64,000 nt of DNA from Hellea sp. (GTDB taxonomy: Bacteria > Pseudomonadota > Alphaproteobacteria > Caulobacterales > Maricaulaceae), in NCBI GenBank assembly GCA_014238285.1, contig JABABK010000007.1, forward strand, positions 1 through 64,000, in the 5' to 3' direction. Below are positions 1 through 8,692 of this stretch, one piece after another. Numbering within the stretch: position 1 is the stretch's first letter; the number at the start of each line of letters is the position of its first letter. The notes below the pieces were generated by a model. That model saw only the letters and a list, made by a program, of their open reading frames with translations. It was not told where the DNA came from and did not search any database. Position numbers and translations under genes: made by a program.

Positions 1-311
1 TAGAACGTTGACCCGCTAGATTTTCCAGCTGCGGCCCATTTTTCAAACCGCTCGCGGGTGGCTGCATCATCCAGTGTGTTTTTGCCAAGATAGACGCCGC
101 CCGGACCCGTCATTGCATCTGGGGCTACCATGACATTGCCGGTTAAGATAAGACCGGGCGCGCCTTCGGCCCAGCGGCTATAGAGATTGATCAAAGCCGC
201 GCCGGGAACCTGTCCATATTCAGCCATATTTTCTTCCATGGCAGCTTTGGATATCCGGTTTTTTAAAGTGTTACCTGAGGCGAGTTTTAGAGGTGAAAAT
301 AGATCGGTCAT
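1..311 (-). CDS. Old Yellow Enzyme family NADH:flavin oxidoreductase, N-terminal part (cut by window edge)
   Basis: The reverse strand opens at an ATG at 311 and reads about 103 residues without a stop to base 1. The protein starts MTDLFSPLKLASGNTLKNRI, followed by KAAMEEN, a typical N-terminus of the FMN-binding TIM barrel of Old Yellow Enzyme family oxidoreductases, which reduce activated alkenes with NAD(P)H. It continues with a W-AEG-PGLI-TGNVMV stretch and ends near a FEKWAAAGK stretch, well before the FMN- and substrate-binding HAAHGYL region. That missing region is found on the opposite strand at about 913-1768, fused to an acyltransferase start. Either this gene was split by an inversion, or it is intact beyond the window and the other piece is a paralogous remnant. 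The family call is firm; completeness is unknown. Confidence 0.85.
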   Translation of the reverse strand, partial: MTDLFSPLKLASGNTLKNRISKAAMEENMAEYGQVPGAALINLYSRWAEGAPGLILTGNVMVAPDAMTGPGGVYLGKNTLDDAATRERFEKWAAAGKSSGSTF

Positions 312-448
312 ATATAGTTCCTAATTTTTCAAAACTATAAAGAAAAGTTACCTTCGATGCCAGTTCAATGATGAAAGTCTTATTGTTAAATTTGCATGAT
401 TTCTGGATCATGAATTGACTCGAGACTTAGTTAATTTAAACCGCATCC

Positions 449-1768
449 ATGGCAAATCTACTACAAACAAAATACTGGCCCCATATTGATGGTCTTCGTG
501 CCTTTGCCGTTATGGCGGTTTTGTTTTTTCATTTTAAGACACCTGGTTTTTCTGATGGTTATCTAGGCGTTGATATTTTTTTTGTTATAAGTGGATTTTT
601 GGTTAGCCGACTGATCCTGAAAGACATTGAAGAATTTGAAAAAGTTAGGTTTGGTCGGTTTTTTGCTCGCCGGATAAGGCGACTATTCCCGACTCTGGCG
701 GCTGTCTGCGTGGTAACGGCGATTATTGCTTATGGTCTACTCGATAATGAACGGCTGACCGCATTTGGTAAGTCAGTCGGCGCCGCAATTATTTCCTTGT
801 CGAATATAAATTTTTGGAGTGAGTCAGGTTATTTTGATACGGGCAGTGATACTAAACCTTTGCTTCACACATGGTCTTTGAGCGTCGAGGAACAATTTTA
901 TCTATTTTGGCCTGCTGCAAAAATGTTCACAGATGCCCGCGCCCTCAAAGCCGATGAAGTCAAAGCCATGATCACCCGTTTTGCCGATACGGCCGAAGCG
1001 GCAAAATCAGCCGGATTTGACGGTGTACAAATCCACGCCGCTCACGGTTATCTTGTGGCGCAATTTCTGTCACCTCTATCCAATTTGCGAGAGGACGAAT
1101 GGGGCGGCAGCCTAGAAAACCGTGCACGCTTCCTGCTCGAGATCGTGCGCGCCGTGCGCGAACGCACCGGAAAGAAATTCGGACTGGCAGTCAAACTCAA
1201 CTCAGCCGATTTCCAGCGCGGCGGGTTTGATGTCGACGACGCCAAACAAGTCGTTAAATGGCTCAATAAAGAAAGCGTCGATTTTGTTGAACTGTCTGGC
1301 GGGTCCTATGAAAGCGCGGCCATGGCCGGTGCGGCGGAGGAAGATAATCCTTCCTCAACTATGCTGCGGGAAATTTACTTTATCGAATTTGCCAAAGAGA
1401 TCGAAAAAATAGCCAAAATGCCGCTCATGGTAACCGGCGGTATTACCAAACGCGAAACAGCTGAAATGGCCATGGAAAGCGGCGCCGTCGAAATTGTCGG
1501 CATTGCCCGCGCCTATGGCTATAATCCGTATATTGCGCGCGACTGGGCAGCAGGTCAAAATACAGACGTACGATTGCCAGAGGTCAAATCCAAAAATAAA
1601 ACGTTCAAAGTTCTGGCCACTATGGGCATGACCAAAGCCAATCTTTACACAATGGGTGAAGGCGGAATGCCAAAGGCCAAGCGAAGCCCGCTCATAGCCG
1701 TTATCCGCGGACAAATGAAGCAGGCCAAGCTAACCAAGCAATATCGTAAATGGCTTGATCAAGCTTAG
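449..1768 (+). CDS. Chimeric ORF: acyltransferase-3 N-terminus fused to Old Yellow Enzyme C-terminus
   Basis: Residues 1 to about 154 are the start of an OafA/YrhL-type membrane O-acyltransferase: HIDGLRAFAVMAVLFFH with the catalytic histidine, GVDIFFVISGFL, and HTWSLSVEEQFYLFWP. Right after this motif, near base 910, the frame continues as an Old Yellow Enzyme barrel: MFTDARALKADEV, GFDGVQIHAAHGYL, GGSLENRARF, VTGGI and GIARA. The acyltransferase lacks most of its roughly ten membrane helices. The barrel lacks its first 130 or so residues, which match the kind of sequence on the minus strand at 1-311. The first part is visibly richer in A and T than the second. The reading frame is intact, but neither enzyme can be complete, so the product is probably non-functional. 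An inversion, a real gene fusion, or an assembly chimera could explain it. Confidence 0.8.
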   Translation: MANLLQTKYWPHIDGLRAFAVMAVLFFHFKTPGFSDGYLGVDIFFVISGFLVSRLILKDIEEFEKVRFGRFFARRIRRLFPTLAAVCVVTAIIAYGLLDNERLTAFGKSVGAAIISLSNINFWSESGYFDTGSDTKPLLHTWSLSVEEQFYLFWPAAKMFTDARALKADEVKAMITRFADTAEAAKSAGFDGVQIHAAHGYLVAQFLSPLSNLREDEWGGSLENRARFLLEIVRAVRERTGKKFGLAVKLNSADFQRGGFDVDDAKQVVKWLNKESVDFVELSGGSYESAAMAGAAEEDNPSSTMLREIYFIEFAKEIEKIAKMPLMVTGGITKRETAEMAMESGAVEIVGIARAYGYNPYIARDWAAGQNTDVRLPEVKSKNKTFKVLATMGMTKANLYTMGEGGMPKAKRSPLIAVIRGQMKQAKLTKQYRKWLDQA

Positions 1769-1790
1769 GCAATAGCAACAAGGTAAGTAT

Positions 1791-2888
1791 ATGAAACGCG
1801 CTTTTAAAGTTCTCGGAATCACAGTCCTACTGCTGGCGGCTTATCTATTATTTTGGCCAGTTCCTCTTGATCCCGTAGCTTGGAACGCGCCCGAAGATAA
1901 AGGCTATGTCGGAGACTTCGCCCCCAACACAAAGCTTGCAAATCTAGAGCTGCTCGATATTGGCGATATTCACGGCCCGGAAGATGTTGCCAGCCGCGAA
2001 ATCGACGGGGAGCTTTATCTATTTGTATCCTCACAAGACGGTCTCATTCGTCAGATTAATGCAGCGAGCGGCGATGTAACCACATTTGCTGATACAGGCG
2101 GCGTTCCTCTTGGGCTCGAATTTGATACAGATAATAATCTAATCATCGCAGATGCCTTTGAAGGGCTCTTGTCTGTCACACCTGATGGTACTGTCACAAC
2201 CCTTACCAATAATATTAACGGATCACCTATCCTTTATGCCGATGATCTTGATATTGACCCCAAAGGGATCATCTATTTTTCTGATGCCAGTGTAAATTTC
2301 GGCGCTAAGGCAGCCGGACAAACCATGAAGGGAAGCCTGCTTGAAATTATGGAACATGGGCGGACAGGGCGAGTTCTTGCCTATAATCCGAAAACCCAAA
2401 AAACCACACTGATCATGGATAATCTGTCCTTTTCAAACGGCGTTGCCATGGGTCCTAAAGGCAAAAGCATATTGGTCAATGAAACAGGTGAATATCGCGT
2501 TCACCGCATCTGGGTTAAAGGCCCTAAAAAAGGTCAGTCTAAAGTCATCATCGATAACCTCCCCGGTTTTCCTGATAATATAAACCAAGCCCCCAATGGT
2601 GATTATTTTGTCGGCCTAGTTTCAAGACGAGCTAAAATGCTGGATGATATGTCAGCCTCCCCTTTCATGCGAAAACTGGCCTGGCGCCTACCGGAGTTTA
2701 TGAAGCCTAAAGCCGTGGGTTATGGATTTATCATTCAAATGGATGCCGCTGGGCAGGTGAAACAAACCTGGCAGGATCCAAGCGGCGCCTATCCATTGAC
2801 GACAGGTGCCCATGCGCCTGGCGACGGCTTTCTTTATATTTCCAGTCTGGGCTCTGATAAACTTGGCCGGATGCCATTTAATCAATAA
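1791..2888 (+). CDS. SMP-30/strictosidine synthase-like beta-propeller protein, membrane-anchored
   Basis: The 365-residue product begins with an uncleaved signal anchor (residues 5-25, LGITVLLLAAYLLFWPV) and so probably faces the periplasm. The rest resembles the six-bladed propeller of the SMP-30/gluconolactonase and strictosidine-synthase-like group (the APMAP type), with repeats such as GPEDVA, PLGLEFD, LYADDLDIDPKGIIYFSDAS, FSNGVAMGPKG and GFPDNINQAPNG. Family members are lactonases or arylesterases that bind a divalent metal; the substrate cannot be read from the sequence. An AAGG ribosome site precedes the ATG. It starts 22 bases after the chimeric ORF and is followed two bases later by the DUF952 gene, so these read as one transcript. 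Confidence 0.8.
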   Translation: MKRAFKVLGITVLLLAAYLLFWPVPLDPVAWNAPEDKGYVGDFAPNTKLANLELLDIGDIHGPEDVASREIDGELYLFVSSQDGLIRQINAASGDVTTFADTGGVPLGLEFDTDNNLIIADAFEGLLSVTPDGTVTTLTNNINGSPILYADDLDIDPKGIIYFSDASVNFGAKAAGQTMKGSLLEIMEHGRTGRVLAYNPKTQKTTLIMDNLSFSNGVAMGPKGKSILVNETGEYRVHRIWVKGPKKGQSKVIIDNLPGFPDNINQAPNGDYFVGLVSRRAKMLDDMSASPFMRKLAWRLPEFMKPKAVGYGFIIQMDAAGQVKQTWQDPSGAYPLTTGAHAPGDGFLYISSLGSDKLGRMPFNQ

Positions 2889-2890
2889 TT

Positions 2891-3244
2891 ATGCAAAAAA
2901 CGGTCTATAAATTACTCTTATCCGCTGAATGGGAAACGCTAGAAACAGAAGACGTTTTCCTAGGAACACCACTAGACCTCAAGGATGGCTATGTCCACTT
3001 ATCCACCGCAGGCCAAGTGATCGAAACTGCGCGGTTACATTTCAACCACAAAGGCCCATTAGTATTAGTGGAGCTTGATGAATCAGATTTTGGAGACACC
3101 CTCAAATATGAACCGGCGCGTGACGGATCTCTATTTCCCCATCAATATGGCCTCCTAAAGCGCTCACAGATAAAACGGCATTGGCCCTTGAAAGAGACAG
3201 GCAATGGCACATATGAGTTTCCGGACGAATTTTATCAGGACTAA
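2891..3244 (+). CDS. DUF952 family protein
   Basis: This 117-residue cytoplasmic protein fits the DUF952 family: an N-terminal VYKLL--AEWE segment, then DGYVHLSTAGQV, LVLVELDES, LKYEPARDGSLFPHQYG and a C-terminal WPL. The conserved HLS and FPH-YG motifs are those on which the family is defined. Members are small, often occur next to pyrD in alphaproteobacteria, and are distantly related to ADP-ribosyltransferase folds, but no reaction is established. The gene begins two bases after the SMP-30-like gene and lies 21 bases before pyrD, consistent with an operon. Confidence 0.85.
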   Translation: MQKTVYKLLLSAEWETLETEDVFLGTPLDLKDGYVHLSTAGQVIETARLHFNHKGPLVLVELDESDFGDTLKYEPARDGSLFPHQYGLLKRSQIKRHWPLKETGNGTYEFPDEFYQD

Positions 3245-3265
3245 ACATCCTAACAGGAACTAGAC

Positions 3266-4327
3266 ATGGGCTTTATTTATAAAACAGCGACGAAGTTGAT
3301 GCGGACATTACCGGCTGAAACAGCCCACCGCGCGACGATTAACGCGCTTAAAACCGGTCTTGGGCCTGTCGCGCTTAAAAAACCTGACCCAATACTTGCG
3401 ACAAATGTCGGCGGCTTATTACTGCCTAATCCTGTCGGTCTTGCGCCCGGTTTTGACAAAGACGCAGAAGTTCCGGATGCTATGTTGGTTTCTGGCTTTG
3501 GTTTTGTTGAATGCGGAACGGTGACACCCATGCCGCAAATTGGTAATCCCAAGCCGCGCCTGTTTCGCCTGCCCGAAGACCGCGCTGTGATAAACCGGAT
3601 GGGCTTTAACAATGGCGGTCTGAACGCATTTAAAAAACGGCTTGAAGACCGTAGTGGCAAGCAAGGCATTGTCGGCGCTAACCTTGGCGCCAATAAAGAC
3701 AGCACAGACCGGGTTGGTGATTACGTCACCGGCCTATCCGCGCTCTGGGGCCTTGCTGATTATTTCACCATTAATATCAGCTCTCCCAACACGCCGGGTC
3801 TTCGGGATTTGCAGGCCTCAGATGCCATGGATGATTTACTCGGCCGCATTCAAGAAGCGCGCGCAAAACTCACCGGAGATCAACCTTCACCGCCGATATT
3901 CCTAAAGGTCGCCCCTGATCTTGATCATGCACAGGTCGAGCGCATCACCGAGCAAGCGCGGACTTACGGCATGAACGCCATCATCGTCTCAAACACGACG
4001 ATTGATCGTCCGGAATCTTTGAAAAGTTCCAACAAAAGCGAAGGCGGCGGACTATCCGGCGCGCCTCTATTCAAGAAGTCCACCCGTATGCTCAAAGAGT
4101 TCGCGGCAGCCGCTGATGGCCGGATTGACCTTATCGGCGTGGGCGGCATAAGTAGCGGCGGAGAAGCCTATGCTAAAATCCGCGCCGGCGCCAAAGCGGT
4201 TCAGCTTTATTCTGCCATGATTTATCAAGGCCCGGGGCTTGTTATGGATATTCGCAACGATCTAGTGCAGCGGCTTAAAGCTGACGGCTTTAATTCTGTT
4301 GAAGAAGCGGTTGGCAGCTCGGACTAG
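3266..4327 (+). CDS. pyrD: Dihydroorotate dehydrogenase (quinone), class 2
   Basis: The 353-residue enzyme oxidises dihydroorotate to orotate in pyrimidine synthesis and passes electrons to the quinone pool at the inner membrane. Class 2 features are visible: an N-terminal helical membrane-association segment (about residues 1-40), then NPVGLAPGFDKDAE, FGFVECGTVTP, NRMGFNNGG, GANLGANKDS, the catalytic-serine region YFTINISSPNTPGLR, IIVSNTT, and the FMN phosphate site IGVGGISSG. Length is normal for the class. The ATG is preceded by AGGAAC. Located downstream of DUF952, as in several other alphaproteobacteria. Confidence 0.97.
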   Translation: MGFIYKTATKLMRTLPAETAHRATINALKTGLGPVALKKPDPILATNVGGLLLPNPVGLAPGFDKDAEVPDAMLVSGFGFVECGTVTPMPQIGNPKPRLFRLPEDRAVINRMGFNNGGLNAFKKRLEDRSGKQGIVGANLGANKDSTDRVGDYVTGLSALWGLADYFTINISSPNTPGLRDLQASDAMDDLLGRIQEARAKLTGDQPSPPIFLKVAPDLDHAQVERITEQARTYGMNAIIVSNTTIDRPESLKSSNKSEGGGLSGAPLFKKSTRMLKEFAAAADGRIDLIGVGGISSGGEAYAKIRAGAKAVQLYSAMIYQGPGLVMDIRNDLVQRLKADGFNSVEEAVGSSD

Positions 4328-4362
4328 CCCTTGTCAGAAAAGTCTGTAATTTTAGCAATCCA

Positions 4363-4377
4363 TTAACCGGCAATTTA
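4363..4377 (+). promoter_or_regulatory. Possible CtrA-type box upstream of ftsK
   Basis: TTAA, seven bases, TTTA lies 46 bases upstream of the ftsK start. It differs by one base from the TTAA-N7-TTAA consensus of the alphaproteobacterial cell-cycle regulator CtrA. AT-rich chance matches are common and CtrA itself is not in this window, so this is a weak candidate. Confidence 0.25.
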
Positions 4378-4423
4378 CCCCTCTCATTCACTATCTATTA
4401 ACTAACGATGGAATGAGGGTCAC

Positions 4424-6811
4424 ATGCCGCCAGCTGCGAGCGCTAATTACGATACGGAATACGCCAATGCTCTGATGGAGGATTTGGACACGGCTCCGGG
4501 CCTATTTAAGCGCGCAATCACCGCCCTGGCTCTTATTGGATTTGGTTTTGCGGTCCTGGCTTCGGTTGTGACCTATAACCCTTTTGATACCACAAGTGAT
4601 ACCGCTGGTATCGGCTCTGTCCAAAATGCTCTTGGCAAAGGCGGAGCAGGTCTCGCTAATATTCTTATGCAATTTATGGGTTGGGGCGCGCTAATTGCTG
4701 GCCTCTTATCTTTAACCACGGGTGTTAAAGGTATCATTTGGCCACGCAAAACAGTTAAAAAATCCGAGAAATGGGGCTATCTATGCCTCGCCATTGGCAC
4801 AATTATTTTTGGAAGCGCGGCACTGTCCGGCTTCCCTATTCCGCAAAGCTGGCCCATGGCAACTGGGCTTGGGGGCTGGCTTGGTGATGGTATCTTCCTA
4901 AGCTTTAAAGGCGGGTTAGATCATTTTAACATTCCCGTTTCAGGATTTATTGCGGCATTTTTCACCTTTTTGATCGCAGCTTTTTGTTTCGCCAGGTTTG
5001 TCGGGATTGTCAGCAAAGACATTTTGGACATCTGGGAAGCGGTTTTGATGGTTTGGGCTACGATACGGGTTTGGTTTGATCGGTTTGCAGGTTGGATCAA
5101 AGAACGTTTCGCCAAAACTTACGGCGCCGAACTCGAGCAAAGCGACTCCATCGGCTCACTCTTGCGCAGAATTCCTGACGAGCCCGCGCCGCGCTCATCC
5201 TCCATCATGCCTTCCGTACAACCTGCCACAAAGCCCACGTCCGCTCAAAAAAGCTCCGCGCCCAAAAAACGAAAGCGCGTTACCAAGGTCAAAAAGCCTC
5301 AGTTTCATTTTCCCGAAGGCTCTGACTTTGTCCTGCCAGGGATTGATCTTTTGAAGACACCGCCGCCGCGTAAAAACACCCATGATGATATGGCGCTTCG
5401 CCGGGCCTCCGAAGACCTTCATAGGGTTATGGGTGACTACGGTATTAAAGGCGAAATGGGCGCGGTTCGGCCTGGTCCTGTGGTCACTTTGTTTGAATTT
5501 GAACCTGCCCCGGGCGTGAAATCCCAGCGCGTCATAAACCTTTCGGCTGATATTGCTCGGAATATGAGCGCCGAAAGTGCTCGTATCGCGGTTGTTCCAG
5601 GCCGTAACGCCATGGGCGTTGAGCTTCCCAATCGTCGCCGTGAAACCGTCTGGCTCAAAACTATGCTCGCCAGCGACGCCTATCTAAATACTGAGGCGGC
5701 GCTCCCCTTATTGATGGGTGAAGATATCGGCGGAATGCCTTTTATTGCCGACCTTTCAAAAATGCCCCATTTATTAGTCGCGGGTACAACGGGTTCAGGT
5801 AAGTCAGTTGGCATCAACGCCATGATCCTCTCGCTGATGTATAAACTGACACCAGATCAGTGTAAGTTCATCATGATCGACCCTAAAATGCTTGAGCTTT
5901 CCGTTTATGACGGCGCGCCGCATTTGCTCGCCCCTGTGGTTACCGAACCTAAAAAGGCTGTAGTAGCCCTGAAATGGACCGTGCGCGAAATGGAAGACCG
6001 TTATCGCAAAATGGCCAAAATGGGTGTCCGTAGCATGGCGGGCTATAATGAAAAAATCGCCGATGCCCAAGAACGAGGCGAGGTTATGACCCGCACCGTC
6101 ATGACGGGTTATGACAAAGAAAGCGGCGAGCCGACTTACGAAACCGAAGAATTAAATTTTGAGCTTATGCCATACATTGTCGTCATCATTGACGAAATGG
6201 CTGATTTGATGATGGTCGCGGGTAAAGACATAGAAGGAACTGTTCAGCGTCTTGCCCAAATGGCCCGAGCTGCCGGTATTCATTTGATCATGGCAACCCA
6301 GCGCCCATCCGTTGATGTCATTACAGGCACAATCAAAGCCAACTTCCCGACCCGCGTAGCCTTCCGGGTTGGTTCCTCAATCGATAGCCGTACTATTTTA
6401 GGTGAAACAGGCGCCGAGCAGCTTCTGGGCAATGGCGACATGCTCTATATGGGTACAGGGCGCCCGCGCAGACTGCACGGACCATTTATATCGGACGGCG
6501 AAGTCGAACAAATCGCAGCTTTTGTTAAAGCTCAAGGGTCACCAAGCTATCTCGAAGATATCACCGCTGAGCCTGAAGAAGCCATAAGCGGAGACACAAC
6601 AGGTGGGGAAGCCAATTCTTTATTTGATCAAGCTGTGGCAATTGTTTCCAAAGACCGTAAAGCCTCAACCAGCTATATCCAGCGCCGCCTATCGATCGGC
6701 TATAACCGCGCTGCTAATCTGATTGAGCAAATGGAACGCGAAGGCATGATCGGGCCATCTGGTCCCGGCGGTAAACGCGAAATCTTTCTACCGGAACATG
6801 GAGGATATTAA
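4424..6811 (+). CDS. ftsK: DNA translocase FtsK
   Basis: The 795-residue septal ATPase pumps DNA at division so that XerCD can resolve chromosome dimers; xerD is also in this window (23089). Four hydrophobic helices fill roughly residues 30-200, followed by a low-complexity, proline- and lysine-rich linker (about 230-295) that is short compared with enterobacterial FtsK. The motor carries a Walker A motif [11 protein letters not shown] near residue 452, a Walker B motif [11 protein letters not shown] near 587 and [13 protein letters not shown]. The C-terminal winged-helix gamma domain (about 730-795, with [17 protein letters not shown]) reads KOPS sites. GAGG precedes the ATG. A 32-codon gene overlaps the stop. 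In many alphaproteobacteria lolA and xth follow ftsK; here they lie about 44 kb away. Confidence 0.97.
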   Translation: MPPAASANYDTEYANALMEDLDTAPGLFKRAITALALIGFGFAVLASVVTYNPFDTTSDTAGIGSVQNALGKGGAGLANILMQFMGWGALIAGLLSLTTGVKGIIWPRKTVKKSEKWGYLCLAIGTIIFGSAALSGFPIPQSWPMATGLGGWLGDGIFLSFKGGLDHFNIPVSGFIAAFFTFLIAAFCFARFVGIVSKDILDIWEAVLMVWATIRVWFDRFAGWIKERFAKTYGAELEQSDSIGSLLRRIPDEPAPRSSSIMPSVQPATKPTSAQKSSAPKKRKRVTKVKKPQFHFPEGSDFVLPGIDLLKTPPPRKNTHDDMALRRASEDLHRVMGDYGIKGEMGAVRPGPVVTLFEFEPAPGVKSQRVINLSADIARNMSAESARIAVVPGRNAMGVELPNRRRETVWLKTMLASDAYLNTEAALPLLMGEDIGGMPFIADLSKMPHLLVAGTTGSGKSVGINAMILSLMYKLTPDQCKFIMIDPKMLELSVYDGAPHLLAPVVTEPKKAVVALKWTVREMEDRYRKMAKMGVRSMAGYNEKIADAQERGEVMTRTVMTGYDKESGEPTYETEELNFELMPYIVVIIDEMADLMMVAGKDIEGTVQRLAQMARAAGIHLIMATQRPSVDVITGTIKANFPTRVAFRVGSSIDSRTILGETGAEQLLGNGDMLYMGTGRPRRLHGPFISDGEVEQIAAFVKAQGSPSYLEDITAEPEEAISGDTTGGEANSLFDQAVAIVSKDRKASTSYIQRRLSIGYNRAANLIEQMEREGMIGPSGPGGKREIFLPEHGGY

Positions 6812-6909
6812 TGGAAGCACTCGCATCATTTATTAGTCTGTTAGCGATCTGGGCCGCTCTTTATTTGGGTTATACCGTCTCGATGAAACGCTATCAGCAA
6901 GAGGACTAG
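6811..6909 (+). CDS. 32-residue single-pass membrane peptide overlapping the ftsK stop
   Basis: A short frame begins at an ATG sharing one base with the ftsK stop (TAATG), with GGAGGA just upstream as a strong ribosome site. It encodes [20 protein letters not shown] followed by YTVSMKRYQQED. One hydrophobic helix covers about residues 5-24, with a short charged tail that would be cytoplasmic by the positive-inside rule. The coupling to ftsK and the good ribosome site argue that it is translated. I do not recognise the family; an FtsK-associated or unrelated small membrane protein are both possible. Confidence 0.55.
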   Translation: MEALASFISLLAIWAALYLGYTVSMKRYQQED

Positions 6910-6919
6910 GTTAATCCCG

Positions 6920-7375
6920 ATGATTAAACTCCGGCCAGCCTCCTTAAAAGACCTGGACGTATTGCTGAGTTTTGAGCAAGGTATCATCGAGGCCGAAAGG
7001 CCTTTTGATCCAACGCTAAAGCCTGGTGAAATTCACTATTATGATTTAGCAAAGCTTGTTCAGAGCCAAGATGCTGAAGTTATTATTGCCGAAAAAGGCC
7101 TCGAGATTGTCGGATCAGGCTATGTCCTTAAAAAACAGTCTGACGACTTTCGTATCCAAGCCTTTCACGCGCATATCGGGTTTTTATACGTAAAGCCTGA
7201 GCACCGTAAACAAGGTATCAATAAAAGCATCTTGGATGCCCTCATTGAATGGGCTGACAGTCAAAACTTAAGTGTAATCCAGTTAGAGGTCTATCAAGAC
7301 AATCTACCAGCTCTCCGGGCTTATGAAAAAGCAGGGTTCATCCGGCATTTAATTCGGATGCGGCTGACCCGGTGA
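6920..7375 (+). CDS. GNAT family N-acetyltransferase
   Basis: A 151-residue single-domain acetyltransferase of the GNAT fold. Motif A is visible as IGFLYVKPEHRKQGINKSILDAL (about residues 90-112, here with N where G is usual in the pyrophosphate loop), and motif B as LEVYQDNLPALRAYEKAGF (about 123-141), which binds acetyl-CoA. The N-terminus (IKLRPASLKDLDVLLSFEQ) matches the usual first strand and helix. The acceptor is not predictable. The gene starts 10 bases after the 32-residue peptide and ends before the rpsT terminator on the other strand. Confidence 0.88.
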   Translation: MIKLRPASLKDLDVLLSFEQGIIEAERPFDPTLKPGEIHYYDLAKLVQSQDAEVIIAEKGLEIVGSGYVLKKQSDDFRIQAFHAHIGFLYVKPEHRKQGINKSILDALIEWADSQNLSVIQLEVYQDNLPALRAYEKAGFIRHLIRMRLTR

Positions 7376-7396
7376 TCAAGACATAAAACCAAACAC

Positions 7397-7424
7397 AAAA
7401 AAACCGGATCTAAAAGACCCGGTT
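7397..7424 (-). terminator. Rho-independent terminator of rpsT
   Basis: On the minus strand a 9-bp stem (AACCGGGTC with GATCCGGTT, one G-U pair) around a short loop is followed by a run of seven T. It lies 26 bases past the rpsT stop. Confidence 0.8.
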
Positions 7425-7449
7425 GTTCTTTATTACTGTAAGCGACCGC

Positions 7450-7713
7450 TTAACTCATCGTTTTAACCCGCTTGTTAAGACGAGAGATTTTGCGAGATGC
7501 TGTATTCTTCTTAAACACGCCTTTAGTCACAGCGCGCATCATAACTGGCTCAGCAGCTTTAACGGCTGTTTGAGCGTCATCTTTATTGCCAGCTGTAATC
7601 GCGTCTTCAACTTTGCGCAAATGAGAGCGAACCATAGTCTTGCGCGCTTTGTTAACGGCAGTCTTACGAGCCTGAACGCGTACGGCTTTTTTGGCTGATG
7701 ATGTATTTGCCAT
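7450..7713 (-). CDS. rpsT: 30S ribosomal protein S20
   Basis: The 87-residue basic protein binds 16S rRNA early in small-subunit assembly. It starts [20 protein letters not shown] and shows the S20 pattern of long lysine- and arginine-rich helices, ending [13 protein letters not shown]. An upstream in-frame ATG at 7755 would add 14 residues, but MANTSSAKK is the family start and is preceded by a GAGGAT ribosome site. In many alphaproteobacteria rpsT sits beside dnaA and behind an enoyl-CoA hydratase gene; the hydratase is here, dnaA is not in the window. Confidence 0.97.
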   Translation of the reverse strand: MANTSSAKKAVRVQARKTAVNKARKTMVRSHLRKVEDAITAGNKDDAQTAVKAAEPVMMRAVTKGVFKKNTASRKISRLNKRVKTMS

Positions 7714-7830
7714 ATTATCCTCAAAAACTAGCTCTTTTATCCTTAAAAGAGCCATCTAATTCTGTAAACGCGCCCTATAGCGCCCGATTTCTCAGGCGTC
7801 AAGCACCCTATTTATCTTACTTGATTTATT

Positions 7831-8607
7831 CTACTTGTTTTTAAAATGCGGTTTACGTTTTTCTACAAAAGCCGCCATGCCTTCTTTTTGGTCTTCTGTG
7901 GTGAACATGGATTGGAAAAGACGGCGTTCGAACTTGATACCTTGCTGTAATGTGGTCTCAAACGCGACATTAATCGTCTCCTTAGTCATCATAGCAATGG
8001 GTAGGCTTTGGGCGGCAATCTTGCGTGCAGCCTCTTCAGCTACATCCTGTAGCTCATCTAGAGGGACTATGCGCGATACTAGTCCTGCGCGCTCCGCCTC
8101 TTCAGCCCCCATCATGCGGCCCGTCAGGCATAAATCCATCGCTTTAGCCTTACCAACAGCGCGGGTAAGACGCTGGGTCCCGCCAATACCCGGCATAACA
8201 GCCAAAGTAATTTCTGGTTGGCCAAATTTTGCATTGTCTGCTGCGATAATAAAATCGCACATCATGGCTATTTCACAGCCCCCACCAAGAGCATAGCCAG
8301 AGACGGCCGCAATAATCGGTTTACGAAAGCGCTCTATTGCGCCTGCATATTTTTCAAACGGGTCGTTTTTATAGATATCAAGATACTGGTTTTCCTGCAT
8401 CTCTTTAATATCCGCGCCTGCCGCGAATGCTTTATCTGATCCGGTTAGGATAACACAGTGTATGGAATCATCAGACTCAAGCTCTGATAGAGCCTGCATA
8501 ACCTCATTCATCATATTGTTGCACAGGGCGTTTAAGGCCTTTGGCCGGTTTAAACGGATTTTCGCAACGTGCCCATCGCGGGTAAACTCAATCATGTCAT
8601 AGGACAT
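7831..8607 (-). CDS. Enoyl-CoA hydratase
   Basis: A 258-residue crotonase-fold enzyme that hydrates trans-2-enoyl-CoA in fatty-acid beta-oxidation. The oxyanion-hole segments are present: AFAAGADIKEM (about residues 60-70) and YALGGGCEIAMMCD (about 105-118). The second catalytic glutamate lies in FGQPEITLAVMPGIGGTQRL (about 127-146). Length and C-terminus (AFVEKRKPHFKNK) match short-chain enoyl-CoA hydratase. Position next to rpsT is conserved in alphaproteobacteria. The exact chain-length preference is not determined. Confidence 0.95.
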   Translation of the reverse strand: MSYDMIEFTRDGHVAKIRLNRPKALNALCNNMMNEVMQALSELESDDSIHCVILTGSDKAFAAGADIKEMQENQYLDIYKNDPFEKYAGAIERFRKPIIAAVSGYALGGGCEIAMMCDFIIAADNAKFGQPEITLAVMPGIGGTQRLTRAVGKAKAMDLCLTGRMMGAEEAERAGLVSRIVPLDELQDVAEEAARKIAAQSLPIAMMTKETINVAFETTLQQGIKFERRLFQSMFTTEDQKEGMAAFVEKRKPHFKNK

Positions 8608-8661
8608 AAAGACCTCTCTTCTAATAGAGGGCGGCTTTTAACGGACGGTATAAGAAGTTTG

Positions 8662-8687
8662 CAAGACCTAATAATAATTAGGTCTTG
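8662..8687. terminator. Perfect 11-bp hairpin between DUF6481 gene and enoyl-CoA hydratase gene
   Basis: CAAGACCTAAT, a 4-base AATA loop and the exact reverse complement form a stable hairpin immediately past the DUF6481 stop. The T-run is better on the plus strand (GCGTTTTAT) than on the minus strand, so termination for the minus-strand gene would be weak. It could equally be a 3'-end stabiliser. Confidence 0.5.
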
Positions 8688-8692
8688 GCGTT

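Noticed and set aside
1122-1412. Second plus-strand frame inside the chimeric ORF
   Set aside because: Overlaps the Old Yellow Enzyme reading frame, which carries recognisable family motifs; the alternative frame has none.
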